Shown here in pieces: positions 1 to 11,566 of a stretch of 59,719 bases of DNA. The DNA comes from Bacteroidota bacterium (GTDB lineage: Bacteria > Bacteroidota > Ignavibacteria > UBA10030 > SZUA-254), in NCBI GenBank assembly GCA_036522515.1, contig DATDFQ010000053.1, positions 1-59,719 on the forward strand, given 5' to 3'. Every line of letters begins with the position of its first letter. Within the stretch, counting starts at the first letter, position 1. The notes below the pieces were generated by a model that was not told the origin of the DNA, did not search any database, and was given only the letters and a program-made list of their open reading frames with translations. Position numbers and translations under genes: made by a program.

Positions 1-1772
1 AGCGTCTCCCACCCTCTTCGGTTGAGATCGTAATAGATCACGCCGCCGAACACCGCTCCCCCGGCCAGGAATGCCAGCCCCGTGGCGGTATCTCCGAGGA
101 TCAGCTGTCCCGAGCCGTAGAGGAATGAATAGACCATGGCGACACCGCTCAGCCAGTCGATCAGGTTGAAGAGCCCGTCCTTCTGCGGGATGATCTCCGG
201 GGCAAGCGCGGCGATCGGCTTCCAGAGGGCCGCGTTCGGCCGGACCCGGCGGTAGAAGGAGAGAAGTTTCTCCTGCGGTTCCGGCTTCGTCAGAAAGGTG
301 ACCGTCAGCCATACCGCGCTGGTGATCAGGGTCGTGAAGATCAGAATCCAGGCGAAGTCGGAGGGTATCGACTCGTCGAGGTGAAAGACATACTGCATCG
401 CGCTCGAAGTCACCAGAGCCGCCGCCATCGCGGAGATTTCGCTCCATGCGTTAATCCGCCACCAGAACCACCGGAGGATATACACAAGCCCCGTCCCTGC
501 GCCGATCGCCAGCAGGAACTTCCACGCCCCCTCGATCGACCCCATGTAATAGGTCACCACCGCCGAAAGAACCATCAGGAGAATGGTCGCAACCTGCGCG
601 ACGTTCACGTAATGCTTCTCGGCCTTGTCTTTCGCCATGAAACGCCGGTAGACGTCGTTGACCAGGTAGCTCGCGCCCCAGTTGAGCTGCGTTCCGATCG
701 TCGACATGTAGGCTGCCGCGAACGCGGCAAGCATGAGCCCCCGCAACGTGACCGGGAAGTCGCTGATGAGGATCCTGATATATCCTGTTTCGGGGTCGGC
801 GGCGAACGACGGATCGTCCTTGAAGCGGACCACCGCCACGAGCGCCACGAGGATCCAGGGCCAGGGGCGCAGCGCGTAATGCGCGACGTTGAACCAAAGC
901 GTGGCCAGGACCGAATGCTTCTCGTTCTTCGCGGAGAATATTCGCTGGGCGACATACCCCCCTCCCCCCGGCTCCGCCCCGGGGTACCACGACGCCCACC
1001 AGTTCACGGCGATATAGACGAAGAACGTGATGAACGGCATCCAGGTCGAATGGAGGTCAGGCAGGAACGACAATACCGAGCCGGTCGAGTGCCGGCTCTG
1101 CTCCACCGAGACCAGCCCGGCTTTCAACGAGGACAATCCCCCGCTCGCCTCGACGGCGAAGACCGCGAGCAGAATCACCATGCTCATTTTCAACACGAAC
1201 TGGAACAGGTCGGTCCAGAGCACTCCCCATAACCCGGAGAGCGTCGAGATCGACGCGGTGATCGCCATGATTCCCAGCGCGATGGCGAGCGCCTCGACTT
1301 TCGAAACGCCGAGCACGAGGATCATGATCTTCACGATCGCCAGGTTCACCCAGCCCATGATGATCAGGTTGACCGGGAGCCCGAGGTAGATCGCGCGGAA
1401 CCCGCGGAGAAATGTCGCCGGTTTCCCGCTGTACCTGATCTCCGCAAACTCGACGTCCGTCAGGACCCCCGCCCGGCGCCAGAGGCGGGCATAGAAGAAC
1501 ACCGTCAGCATCCCGCTGAAGGCCATGCTCCACCAGAGCCAGTTCCCCGCGATGCCGTAGCGCGCGACGAGCCCGGTGACCACAAGCGGCGTGTCCGCCG
1601 CGAACGTCGTCGCGACCATCGACGTCCCGACAAGCCACCAGCTCGCATTCCGGCCCGAGAGGAAAAAATCGCTCACGCTCTTCGTGGCGCGCTTCCTGAA
1701 GTAGAGCCCGATCAAGAGATTGAACCCGAAATAGAGGGCGATCACGATCCAGTCTGTGCTTGTCAGCTGCAT
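1..1772 (-). CDS. Sodium:solute symporter family protein, C-terminus beyond the window
   Basis: Reading from ATG at 1772 to the window edge gives 590 codons with no stop, so the 3' end is missing. The product is very hydrophobic with about a dozen membrane segments. It opens with a membrane helix followed by the SDFFLSGRNASWW stretch typical of the solute:sodium symporter (SSS) family, close in style to its upstream neighbour. The family couples inward sodium flow to uptake of a solute in the inner membrane; the substrate cannot be read from the sequence. The ATG lies 4 bp after the TAA of the upstream symporter gene, so the two are almost certainly co-transcribed and perhaps translationally coupled. 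The two proteins differ clearly in sequence, so this is not a recent tandem duplication. Confidence 0.9.
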   Translation of the reverse strand, partial: MQLTSTDWIVIALYFGFNLLIGLYFRKRATKSVSDFFLSGRNASWWLVGTSMVATTFAADTPLVVTGLVARYGIAGNWLWWSMAFSGMLTVFFYARLWRRAGVLTDVEFAEIRYSGKPATFLRGFRAIYLGLPVNLIIMGWVNLAIVKIMILVLGVSKVEALAIALGIMAITASISTLSGLWGVLWTDLFQFVLKMSMVILLAVFAVEASGGLSSLKAGLVSVEQSRHSTGSVLSFLPDLHSTWMPFITFFVYIAVNWWASWYPGAEPGGGGYVAQRIFSAKNEKHSVLATLWFNVAHYALRPWPWILVALVAVVRFKDDPSFAADPETGYIRILISDFPVTLRGLMLAAFAAAYMSTIGTQLNWGASYLVNDVYRRFMAKDKAEKHYVNVAQVATILLMVLSAVVTYYMGSIEGAWKFLLAIGAGTGLVYILRWFWWRINAWSEISAMAAALVTSSAMQYVFHLDESIPSDFAWILIFTTLITSAVWLTVTFLTKPEPQEKLLSFYRRVRPNAALWKPIAALAPEIIPQKDGLFNLIDWLSGVAMVYSFLYGSGQLILGDTATGLAFLAGGAVFGGVIYYDLNRRGWET

Positions 1773-1776
1773 GGCG

Positions 1777-3273
1777 TTACCCTTGAATGGTGGATGGAAG
1801 GACTGCGGGCTTCCGGCCGGTGAACATCCGGCTTGTCAACCCCGCGGCGATTGTCGCGGCGCATCCGATCAGCGTGTGCCAGGTGAAATCGATCTTCGTG
1901 TACTGCAGCACCGCGACCATCGTGAGGAGCCCCGTAATGAATCCGACGTACGCGTCGAACTGGCCGGTCCGCTTGAAGAAAAGGCCGAGGAAAAAGGTCC
2001 CCAGCAAACCGCCGTAGGTGACGGACACGATCTTCAGCCCGATCTCGACGACAGGGTTGCGGGTGTCGGTGAAGAGCATCGCTCCCCCGATCAGCACGAA
2101 CCCCCAGAAGAGGGTGAATATGCGGGACCACCGAAGCTCCCCGGGCCCTCCTCCCGCCGTCCCCTTCGACGACATCCGGAAGAGGTCGAGATAGGTCGAA
2201 GAGGCGAGGGAACTGATCGCAGAGGAGAGCGTTCCCATCGCGGAGGCGAGCACGCTCGCGATCACCAGCCCCGCGATCCCCGAGGGAAGGCTCTCGACGA
2301 TGAACTTCGGAAACACTTCATCCGAGGATTTGAGGCCGAGCTGCTGCACCGAAACGCCCCCGTAGTACGCGAAGAGACAGAGTCCGAGAACCAGAAAAAA
2401 CGCAAACTGGATGACGATAAACGTCGCGTCGAGCATCAGGGCCCTCTGGCTGTCCCATCTCGTCTTGCACCCCAGCAATCGCTGCACCAGGAGCTGGTCC
2501 GTTCCGTGCGACGCCATCGTGAGAAACGTTCCGCCGAGGAGCGCTCCCACCAGCGTGTAGGGAGAGGCGAAAAACTCCTTCAGGCTCGAGCCCCACGACC
2601 CGTTCACGATTTCGAACTTGTTTCCCCCGCCGGCGGTTGCGAAGCGAACCACGTCGCTCCAGCCTCCCGGGAGATGGTTGAGGATGATGAGAACCGCGGC
2701 GGCCGCTCCCGCGAGGTAGATGAAGAGCTGCACGACGTCCATCGCGACGACCGCCTTCAGCCCGCCCAGATAGGTGTAGGCGAGGGTGAAGACCCCGACC
2801 ACCAGAATGCTCGTCGCATAATCGAAGCCCGTGATCAGGTGGATCGGAATCGCCGTCGCGAAGAGCCGCACGCCCGAGGCGAGCACCCTGGTGACCACGA
2901 AGACGGAAGAGGTGAATTTTCTCAGCGACTGCCCGAACCGGTGGCCGAGGAAGTCGTAGGCGGTTTCAAGGTCGCCCTTGTAGTACGCGGGGATGAAGAT
3001 GACGCTCACGAGGAGCCGGCCCGCGAAATAGCCGAACGCGAGCTGGAGAAAGTGCATGTTGCTTGAGTAGGCGATCCCGGGGACGCTGATGAAGGTGAGG
3101 GTGCTTGTTTCGCTGGCGACGATCGAGAAGCCGACCGCCCACCAGGGCATCGCCTTGCCGCCGAGGAAATAGTCTCGCGAGTCTTTCTGTTTGCCGGAGA
3201 TGAGGACCCCGAGCACCGTTACCCCGAGGAGATAAACCGTTACGATCAGGTAATCGACGGTGGAAAAACCCAT
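1777..3273 (-). CDS. Sodium:solute symporter family protein
   Basis: A 498-residue, roughly 13-helix membrane protein of the SSS family. Near the N-terminus it has the family signature DYFLGGKAMPWWAVGFSIVAS, followed by the conserved SETSTLTFISVPG region that forms the sodium and substrate site in relatives. I start it at the ATG at 3273 (MGFSTVDYL). The frame stays open upstream to 3486, but that part is low-complexity, arginine-rich and overlaps the STAS gene. No good ribosome site precedes the ATG. It follows the STAS gene by 38 bp and precedes the second symporter by 4 bp. The solute is unknown; sugars, sialic acid, amino acids or organic acids are all known in this family. Confidence 0.9.
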   Translation of the reverse strand: MGFSTVDYLIVTVYLLGVTVLGVLISGKQKDSRDYFLGGKAMPWWAVGFSIVASETSTLTFISVPGIAYSSNMHFLQLAFGYFAGRLLVSVIFIPAYYKGDLETAYDFLGHRFGQSLRKFTSSVFVVTRVLASGVRLFATAIPIHLITGFDYATSILVVGVFTLAYTYLGGLKAVVAMDVVQLFIYLAGAAAAVLIILNHLPGGWSDVVRFATAGGGNKFEIVNGSWGSSLKEFFASPYTLVGALLGGTFLTMASHGTDQLLVQRLLGCKTRWDSQRALMLDATFIVIQFAFFLVLGLCLFAYYGGVSVQQLGLKSSDEVFPKFIVESLPSGIAGLVIASVLASAMGTLSSAISSLASSTYLDLFRMSSKGTAGGGPGELRWSRIFTLFWGFVLIGGAMLFTDTRNPVVEIGLKIVSVTYGGLLGTFFLGLFFKRTGQFDAYVGFITGLLTMVAVLQYTKIDFTWHTLIGCAATIAAGLTSRMFTGRKPAVLPSTIQG

Positions 3274-3311
3274 CAGGGAGGTTAGGGGAGAGGGAAGGGC
3301 ACCGGAACCGG

Positions 3312-3647
3312 TCAGTTCGCGATGGCGTCCGCGATCTTGTCGCTGATCGCGAAGACACGGTCGAGCTGGGAGATTTTCATCAAGTCGATGATTTTCTTGT
3401 TCACCCCGACGAGGTGGACCCGCCCCCCGTGCTCGCGCATGGTGCGGTCGGCGATCAGGAGCGCGCTCAGGCCGCTGCTGTCGCAAAAGGTCACCTCCGA
3501 CATCTCGACGATGAGGACCTGCGTGACCTTGGGTTTGCAGAGCACGAGGAACTCCGCCTTCAATTCCGGGCAGACCGTCGCGTCGAGCTTGCGCCCCCGG
3601 AGCTTGAGGACCGTCGCTTTGCCGTTTTTCGTTACTTCAAACTTCAT
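3312..3647 (-). CDS. STAS-domain protein, anti-sigma factor antagonist-like
   Basis: A 111-residue single STAS domain. The segment EMSEVTFCDSSGLSALL (around residues 64-80) carries the conserved Asp-Ser-Ser-Gly, whose serine is the phosphorylation site in SpoIIAA/RsbV proteins. Such proteins work in partner-switching: a kinase phosphorylates the serine and a PP2C phosphatase reverses it. No such kinase or phosphatase is visible nearby. The start is set at the ATG at 3647, which has GGAG upstream; the longer open frame to 3812 has no STAS character. It sits before two symporter genes. STAS domains can also regulate transporters (as in SulP), so a link to the symporters is possible but only inferred. 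Confidence 0.85.
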   Translation of the reverse strand: MKFEVTKNGKATVLKLRGRKLDATVCPELKAEFLVLCKPKVTQVLIVEMSEVTFCDSSGLSALLIADRTMREHGGRVHLVGVNKKIIDLMKISQLDRVFAISDKIADAIAN

Positions 3648-3667
3648 GCGTTCTCCGATAGATCCGA

Positions 3668-4207
3668 TCAAAACATCGCCAGCGCCGCCGCAAAGTTCTC
3701 GTACAGTGCCTGGGAGGATCGTTGCGGGTTCAACTTCAACTGCACGTTGTAAAACATGTCGGCGGCCGAGTGAGCGAACCCGACGCGCACTCTTGCTCTC
3801 GACACTTTGCAAATATACGCAGTATGCAGGACGAAGTCAAGATTCATGTCGATGGCGACGTCGAACGGGCGCGTCATGATCCGCTTCAGGAGGTGCCGCG
3901 TCGGGAGCGAGAACCTGTTGATGTCGGAGGAATCGATCCGCACCACTTCGCTCCGGGGGAATTCGGAAAGCGGCGTCGCCCTCGTGCTGTTGTGCACCAC
4001 CGTCAGGTGAAGATGCATCAGGCGGTCGCGGTACGCGCGTATCGCCGTGCCCGCGAGAACCGAGTTGTCGTACCCCGTCGGCAGCACGATCAGGACGTTC
4101 CGCGCATCTTTGAGGAATTCCGTCATGGGCTGAACCACGTCCAGGTCGGTCCGGAACTGCAGCTTTGCGACCTGGAGCCCCACGAATGCGAACGCTTCTT
4201 CGAGCAT
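3668..4207 (-). CDS. Conserved hypothetical protein, DUF6913/GT9-like fold
   Basis: A 179-residue soluble protein I do not recognise with certainty. The order of elements is a helical start, a nucleotide-fold strand (NVLIVLPTGYDN), then FDVAIDMNLDFVLHTAYICKVS and VRVGFAH. That pattern resembles the small Bacteroidota DUF6913 proteins and the N-terminal half of family 9 (heptosyltransferase-like) glycosyltransferases. At 179 residues it is about half a true GT9 enzyme, so catalysis is doubtful. It precedes the STAS gene by 20 bp. A very good promoter match lies inside its coding region (3810-3840), so the genes downstream may also be expressed separately. No Shine-Dalgarno is obvious before the ATG. 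Confidence 0.6.
   Translation of the reverse strand: MLEEAFAFVGLQVAKLQFRTDLDVVQPMTEFLKDARNVLIVLPTGYDNSVLAGTAIRAYRDRLMHLHLTVVHNSTRATPLSEFPRSEVVRIDSSDINRFSLPTRHLLKRIMTRPFDVAIDMNLDFVLHTAYICKVSRARVRVGFAHSAADMFYNVQLKLNPQRSSQALYENFAAALAMF
3810..3840 (-). promoter_or_regulatory. Candidate promoter inside a coding region, driving STAS and symporter genes
   Basis: On the minus strand TTGACT is followed after exactly 17 bp by TATATTTG, a full match to the TAnnTTTG box of Bacteroidota-type promoters. It lies inside the 3668-4207 gene, and a transcript would start near 3803, about 155 nt before the STAS start codon. Confidence 0.6.
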
Positions 4208-4261
4208 TGGTTTATTTACGCCTCGTTGAACAACACGTTATGCGCGTCTATCTGAGTCACC

Positions 4262-7183
<2,922 letters not shown>

Positions 7184-7259
7184 CGGAGCTTGCTGAGATT
7201 CATCTCGTCGTTATCGTGAGAACGGGTCGATCATTCGGGAGGACCTCCGGCTCTGCCGG

Positions 7260-7290
7260 CAAACATACGAAGAACGGTTTTGATTTGCAA
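7260..7290 (-). promoter_or_regulatory. Promoter of the rodZ-like/ligA unit
   Basis: Minus strand TTGCAA, 17 bp spacer, then TATGTTTG (full TAnnTTTG match). The predicted start near 7253 gives a leader of about 70 nt before the ATG at 7183. Confidence 0.65.
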
Positions 7291-7304
7291 CTGACGGTTT
7301 CACC

Positions 7305-7333
7305 GTCATCCTGAGCGAAGCGAAGGATCCCCC
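7305..7333. repeat. Half copy of the dispersed GTCATCCTGAGCGAAG element
   Basis: This is one end of the roughly 110-bp element seen complete at 13986-14094 and 30871-30981. It lies between the histidine kinase stop and the rodZ-like promoter. Confidence 0.8.
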
Positions 7334-7350
7334 TTCGCCGTCCGGCATCC

Positions 7351-9624
7351 TCACTTCCCCGGGGCGGCTTCGCTCCTGGCCCGCAAGGGCACAGCCGGCG
7401 AATCGAGGATCGACCTGATCTTCCGGGCAAAGTCGGAAAGCTCGTATGGTTTTTGGATGAACCCGTCGATCGACTGCGCGAACTCCGCGTCGTCCAGCAT
7501 CGAGGCGCTGTAGCCGCTGCAGACGAGGACCCTCATCGAAGGGCAAATCGTCTTGATTTGCTTGAACGTCGCCCGGCCCCCCATCCGCGGCATGTTCATG
7601 TCGAGGATGGCAAGATCGAACCACTGGCCGGCCGAGAGCCGGTCGACGGCTTCGCGACCGTTTTCCGCCATCTCAATGGCGTATCCGAGCTCCGTCAGGA
7701 TGTCCGCGCCCACCGTTCCCACCGAAATCTCGTCTTCGATCAGCAGGATCCGCTCGGAACCCCCCACCACATCGCCGGACCCCCTGAGGTCGGCCACCGC
7801 CGCCCGGGCGCTCTTCGACCTGGGGAGATAGATCGAAAAAATCGTGCCGCTGTCGACCTCGCTCTCGACGCCGATGTATCCGTTGTGGCTCCGGACGATC
7901 CCGTAGGCGACGGAGAGGCCGAGCCCCGTCCCTTTCCCCGGTTCCTTCGTGGTGAACAGCGGCTCGAACACCTTGTGAAGGATCTCCGCGGGAATGCCGA
8001 ACCCGGAATCGGTCACCTTCAGCATCACGTACTCTCCCGGTTTCCCGTCCGCAAACTGGCTCGCCTGCTCCTCGTCGAGCGACGCGATGCCGCAATCGAT
8101 CACCAGGACGCCTCCGTTCGGCATGGCGTCCCGCGCGTTGAGACAAAGATTCAGGAGAGCCTGCTGGAGCTGGCCGTCGTCGCCGTCCACCACGACGGGT
8201 TCGGGGGAAGGGGTGAACTTGATGTGAATGGTCTTCGGCGTCGTGGCTTCGAACAGCCTGAGGGTCTGGTCGATGATCGTGTTCACGTCCACCGGGGTCG
8301 TATGGGGAGTGTCCTTCCGGGCGAACGTGTTGAGCTGTTTCGTCATCGCCGCGCCCCGCCGCGAAGTCGTCTCTATCAGCTCGATGTATTTTTCCAGGCG
8401 CGCGTCCGGGGAGAGCTTGCGCTTCATGATGGACGCCGAACCGAGGATCGCCGTGAGGATGTTGTTGAAATTGTGCGCGATGCCGGCGGTCAGATTCCCG
8501 ATGCTGTCGATCTTCTGCGCCTGGAGGATCTTCTCGTCCATCTTTTTCTTGAGCGTGATGTCGCGGAGCACCATCCTCACCACCGACGGTTTCCCCTCCT
8601 GGTCGTACACGAGCGAGGTGTTCACGCTGACGTCGAGGAGCGTCCCGTCTTTTTTCTGAATCTGCTCTTCCACACCCTTCAGCTCCTGTCCGAGCTCGAA
8701 CATCTTATTCAGGTGCGACCTGATCTGCTGGTGGCCCTCCGGGGGATAGAGATGAAGGACCGGATGGCCGATGATTTCCTCTTTTGCATACCCGAGCACC
8801 TGGCTCTCGGTCAGGTTGCAGCTGATCACGACGCCGTGCCGGTTGATGCTGTGGTACATGTCGGGGGAATACTCGAAAAGATCGGCATAGAGCCGTTCCG
8901 ATTTGCGGAGCTGGTCGAAGAGGAACGCGTTCTGTAAGGCATTGCTGATCTGGTTGCCGAACGCCTGGATCAGCCCGATATTCTTCTCCTCGAACCTCCG
9001 CTCATCCGAGCCCGCGATGATCAACACGCCCGCGAACGCCCCCTGGCGGACCAGCGGAATCGAGGCGAGGATATTGAAATCCTGATTGCGGAACTCCTCC
9101 GAAGCGGAAGCCATGATGCGAGGATCGCCCGCGTGCAGGACATTCGGTTCCGTAATCCAGCGCAGGAGGCCGTCCCGGCCGAAATCGGTCCAGGCGAAGA
9201 ATTTGGAAACCGTCCCGGCGCTTTGCTTCAGGATCAGCCCCTCGTTTTCAAGCAGATAGATCCAGCCGCACCCGGCGTACATCAGCTCCATCACCTTGGC
9301 GAGGGCGGACTGGAGCACATAATCCAGCTCCACCGAGTGGTTCACCGCCTCGGCGATCGTGTTGAGCTCGAGGAGCTCCCGCCGCTGTTCTTCCAGGATC
9401 CTGCCGTACCGGAGCGAGAAGTAGACGCTCACGAATCCGATCACGCCGACCGTAAGGATGCTGATAAAATCGAGCCAGGTAAAGCTGCTCCTGGTGACGA
9501 AGTGGACCGTCACGATGGTTCCCATTGCGACGATCACCGCCGTGGACGCCACGACCTGGGACTGTTCAACGAGTCCCATTTTGGACGCCGGTTTTCGGAA
9601 CGGTTTAGCGGTTTTTTCAGCCAT
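7351..9624 (-). CDS. Hybrid sensor histidine kinase (GAF-PAS-HisKA-HATPase-receiver)
   Basis: A 757-residue kinase. Two membrane helices (about 22-42 and 52-71) anchor it with almost no periplasmic loop. A GAF domain (about 85-235) and a PAS domain (about 243-360) follow. The HisKA box IAHNFNN has its phospho-acceptor at H384. The ATPase N box includes N492/N496, and the G boxes are DSGFGIP (539-545) and GKGTGLG (564-570). The C-terminal receiver has D675 in LAILDMNMPRMGG and K725. A hybrid kinase with its own receiver usually passes phosphate to a separate Hpt protein or response regulator, and none is adjacent. The promoter ends only about 10 bp before the ATG, so the mRNA may be nearly leaderless. 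Confidence 0.93.
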   Translation of the reverse strand: MAEKTAKPFRKPASKMGLVEQSQVVASTAVIVAMGTIVTVHFVTRSSFTWLDFISILTVGVIGFVSVYFSLRYGRILEEQRRELLELNTIAEAVNHSVELDYVLQSALAKVMELMYAGCGWIYLLENEGLILKQSAGTVSKFFAWTDFGRDGLLRWITEPNVLHAGDPRIMASASEEFRNQDFNILASIPLVRQGAFAGVLIIAGSDERRFEEKNIGLIQAFGNQISNALQNAFLFDQLRKSERLYADLFEYSPDMYHSINRHGVVISCNLTESQVLGYAKEEIIGHPVLHLYPPEGHQQIRSHLNKMFELGQELKGVEEQIQKKDGTLLDVSVNTSLVYDQEGKPSVVRMVLRDITLKKKMDEKILQAQKIDSIGNLTAGIAHNFNNILTAILGSASIMKRKLSPDARLEKYIELIETTSRRGAAMTKQLNTFARKDTPHTTPVDVNTIIDQTLRLFEATTPKTIHIKFTPSPEPVVVDGDDGQLQQALLNLCLNARDAMPNGGVLVIDCGIASLDEEQASQFADGKPGEYVMLKVTDSGFGIPAEILHKVFEPLFTTKEPGKGTGLGLSVAYGIVRSHNGYIGVESEVDSGTIFSIYLPRSKSARAAVADLRGSGDVVGGSERILLIEDEISVGTVGADILTELGYAIEMAENGREAVDRLSAGQWFDLAILDMNMPRMGGRATFKQIKTICPSMRVLVCSGYSASMLDDAEFAQSIDGFIQKPYELSDFARKIRSILDSPAVPLRARSEAAPGK

Positions 9625-9633
9625 ATCTCTCGA

Positions 9634-9664
9634 AAAAGGTACTAAGATTGGGGGTGAGTATCAA
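9634..9664 (-). promoter_or_regulatory. Promoter of the hybrid histidine kinase
   Basis: Minus strand TTGATA, 17 bp, TACCTTTT (one mismatch to TAnnTTTG). The -10 box ends 10 bp upstream of the start codon, which implies a very short 5' leader. Confidence 0.5.
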
Positions 9665-9691
9665 CTAGGTGAGTTTCGTTGACTTCTCGAT

Positions 9692-9827
9692 CCGCAACCC
9701 GAAGGTCGCGCCTCCCGATGCCTCGGGCTTGGTAGGCGCAGGCTTTAGCCTGCGTTAAGTTGCACGCGACCTGAAGGTCGCGCCTACCCATGCCTTGGGT
9801 TTGGTAGGCGCAGGCTTTAGCCTGCGT
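9692..9827. repeat. Tandem pair of REP-like doublets
   Basis: Two copies of a 64-bp unit (9692-9755 and 9764-9827), differing at about seven positions. Each holds a GCGACC..GGTCGC palindrome, a CCTACCC/CTCCC linker and GGTAGGCGCAGGCTTTAGCC. This is the only tandem duplication of the doublet in the window. It fills most of the gap between the M1 peptidase stop and the kinase promoter. Confidence 0.9.
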
Positions 9828-9865
9828 CTCAGGCGCCCACAAGGGGGGCGATGATCGGAAGGAGA

Positions 9866-11566
9866 CTATTCTTTCAAGCGCGGGTCGATATACCCCGAGT
9901 TCAGTCTGAGGTCGAAGTAGAAGAGTTTGTCTGCCACCCGGAATTGATCCGGCCTTTCGGCCGGGATCTCCATCGTCTGCCAGACCGGCGTGGGGTAGAT
10001 CCAATTCAACGCCTTTTCCGACACTCCGGCTTTGACGGGCATGCGGAAATCCGGGACGTCGGCGGCCCAGCGGTACTTCGCGGTTACCTTGCTCCCCTTC
10101 TTCCTTGTGACGACTTCGAGGTGGGGGGGCGCAGGATGCTTCAGGTACTGGTCGAAGAAATAGGTAAAATCCTTACCCGTCTTCCTGTTGACGAACCCGA
10201 CGATGGTGTCCGTCGTGACGGTGCTGTACGCATACGCCGATTGAATGCCGCGGAGGATCGAGAACCAGAGAGAGTCGTCGTCGATCACGCTCCGGAGCGT
10301 GTTCAAAACGAGTTGCCCCTTGTCGTACATGTCGCCCGAGCCCTCCTTCTGAACGTTGTAGGTTCCGATGATCGGCTCGGTGTTGTGGACATTTTGCTTT
10401 TTCCCGTTGATGTAGGCGAGCGACTCGTCGCGGCCGAAATGGTCCTCCACATAGAGGGCCTCTGCGTAGGCGCCGAAGCCCTCGTGGATCCACATGTCGG
10501 CGACGTCTTTGGAGGTGACGCTGTTCCCCCACCATTCGTGCGCGCTCTCGTGCACGATGATGAAATCGAACTTGAGCCCCACCTCGGACGACGCCCTACC
10601 GACATACCCCCGGAGGAAGCGGTTGCCGTAGGCGATCCCGCTCTGGTGCTCCATCCCGTTGTGCGGCGACTCGATGAGCTTGTAGCCGTCGCGATAGAAG
10701 GGATACTTCCCGAAGTATTTCTCGAACGTTGCGAGCATGAGTTTCGCCTGCTCGAACTGGACTTTGGCCTCCTGCAGGTGATACGGAAGAACATAGTAGT
10801 CGAGGGTGAGCGCGTCTTTTCCGCTTCCGTAGAGATCGGAGAAGTGGGCATACTTGCCGACATTGACGGTCACGTTGTAGTTGTTGATCGGATAACTCAC
10901 GAACCAGTCCCAGCGCGTCCACCCGCCGGGGAGCTTCGTTTCGGCGCGGAGGCGGCCGTTCGATACGTCCATCAGTCCGGCGGGAACCGTGACGCTGATC
11001 AGCACGCTGTCGGGTTTGTCCGATTGATGGTCCTTGTTCGGCCACCAGAGGCTCGCGCCCGTCCCCTGGCAGGTGACCACAACCCACGGGTTCCCCGACG
11101 AATCCTTTTTCCAGGTGAACCCTCCGTCCCAGGGGGGATTCTTCGCGACCTGCGGATATCCCGAATAGGAGACCTTCACCTCGTGATCGGAGCCTTTGGC
11201 GAGCGGGTGTGGAAGCCGTATGAAGATCGCATTCGAGTCGCGATCAAACGGGACTTCCGCTCCGCCGTCGAGCGTAATCTTATCGACGGACATGTTGTGA
11301 AAGAGATCGACCTGCATGCGGTCGAAGGTGGAGTCGGCCGTGAACCGGATGGTGTTCGATCCCTCCAGATATTGCCGCCCGGGGTCGATCTTCACGTCGA
11401 GATGATAATACCGCAGATCGTAGCATCTCCGTTCCGGTGTGAGCATGCCTCGGAGCGTGTCTCCATGAGTGAAGACAGGCTCGGGGCGGGGAACGAAGAG
11501 CGCCTGGCCGGCGGCCGCGGAGAAGAGGAGCCAGGATGCGAACAACGGAGTCAGGAGTTTTCTCAT
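9866..11566 (-). CDS. M1 family metallopeptidase (aminopeptidase N-like), secreted
   Basis: A 566-residue protein with a signal peptide (about 1-20). The M1 gluzincin features are present: a GAMEN-type exopeptidase motif NGMEHQ (303-308), zinc site HESAH (H339, E340, H343) and the third ligand E362 in WIHEGFGAYAEAL. Family members remove N-terminal amino acids from peptides; this one probably acts in the periplasm or at the surface. I start it at the ATG at 11566, which overlaps the TGA of the upstream TPR gene (ATGA), and the signal peptide begins right there. The longer open frame (to 11920) only shadows the TPR gene. It lacks the long C-terminal helical domain of classical PepN. Confidence 0.93.
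   Translation of the reverse strand: MRKLLTPLFASWLLFSAAAGQALFVPRPEPVFTHGDTLRGMLTPERRCYDLRYYHLDVKIDPGRQYLEGSNTIRFTADSTFDRMQVDLFHNMSVDKITLDGGAEVPFDRDSNAIFIRLPHPLAKGSDHEVKVSYSGYPQVAKNPPWDGGFTWKKDSSGNPWVVVTCQGTGASLWWPNKDHQSDKPDSVLISVTVPAGLMDVSNGRLRAETKLPGGWTRWDWFVSYPINNYNVTVNVGKYAHFSDLYGSGKDALTLDYYVLPYHLQEAKVQFEQAKLMLATFEKYFGKYPFYRDGYKLIESPHNGMEHQSGIAYGNRFLRGYVGRASSEVGLKFDFIIVHESAHEWWGNSVTSKDVADMWIHEGFGAYAEALYVEDHFGRDESLAYINGKKQNVHNTEPIIGTYNVQKEGSGDMYDKGQLVLNTLRSVIDDDSLWFSILRGIQSAYAYSTVTTDTIVGFVNRKTGKDFTYFFDQYLKHPAPPHLEVVTRKKGSKVTAKYRWAADVPDFRMPVKAGVSEKALNWIYPTPVWQTMEIPAERPDQFRVADKLFYFDLRLNSGYIDPRLKE

Noticed and set aside
381..1232. Long plus-strand open frame opposite the first symporter
   Set aside because: Arginine- and proline-rich, low-complexity product; it is the complement of a clear membrane-protein frame on the minus strand.
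1756..3066. 436-codon plus-strand open frame
   Set aside because: Charged, His/Arg-rich complement of the SSS symporter; no domain and no promoter.
3668..4207. Truncated heptosyltransferase pseudogene
   Set aside because: The reading frame is intact with sensible composition and resembles short DUF6913-type proteins; no remaining half is found nearby.
7453..8937. 494-codon plus-strand open frame opposite the hybrid kinase
   Set aside because: Complementary shadow in GC-rich DNA; the minus-strand kinase has all its motifs.
9692..9827. Tandem repeats considered as a CRISPR array
   Set aside because: Only two 64-bp units with different internal palindromes, no regular short spacers and no cas genes.
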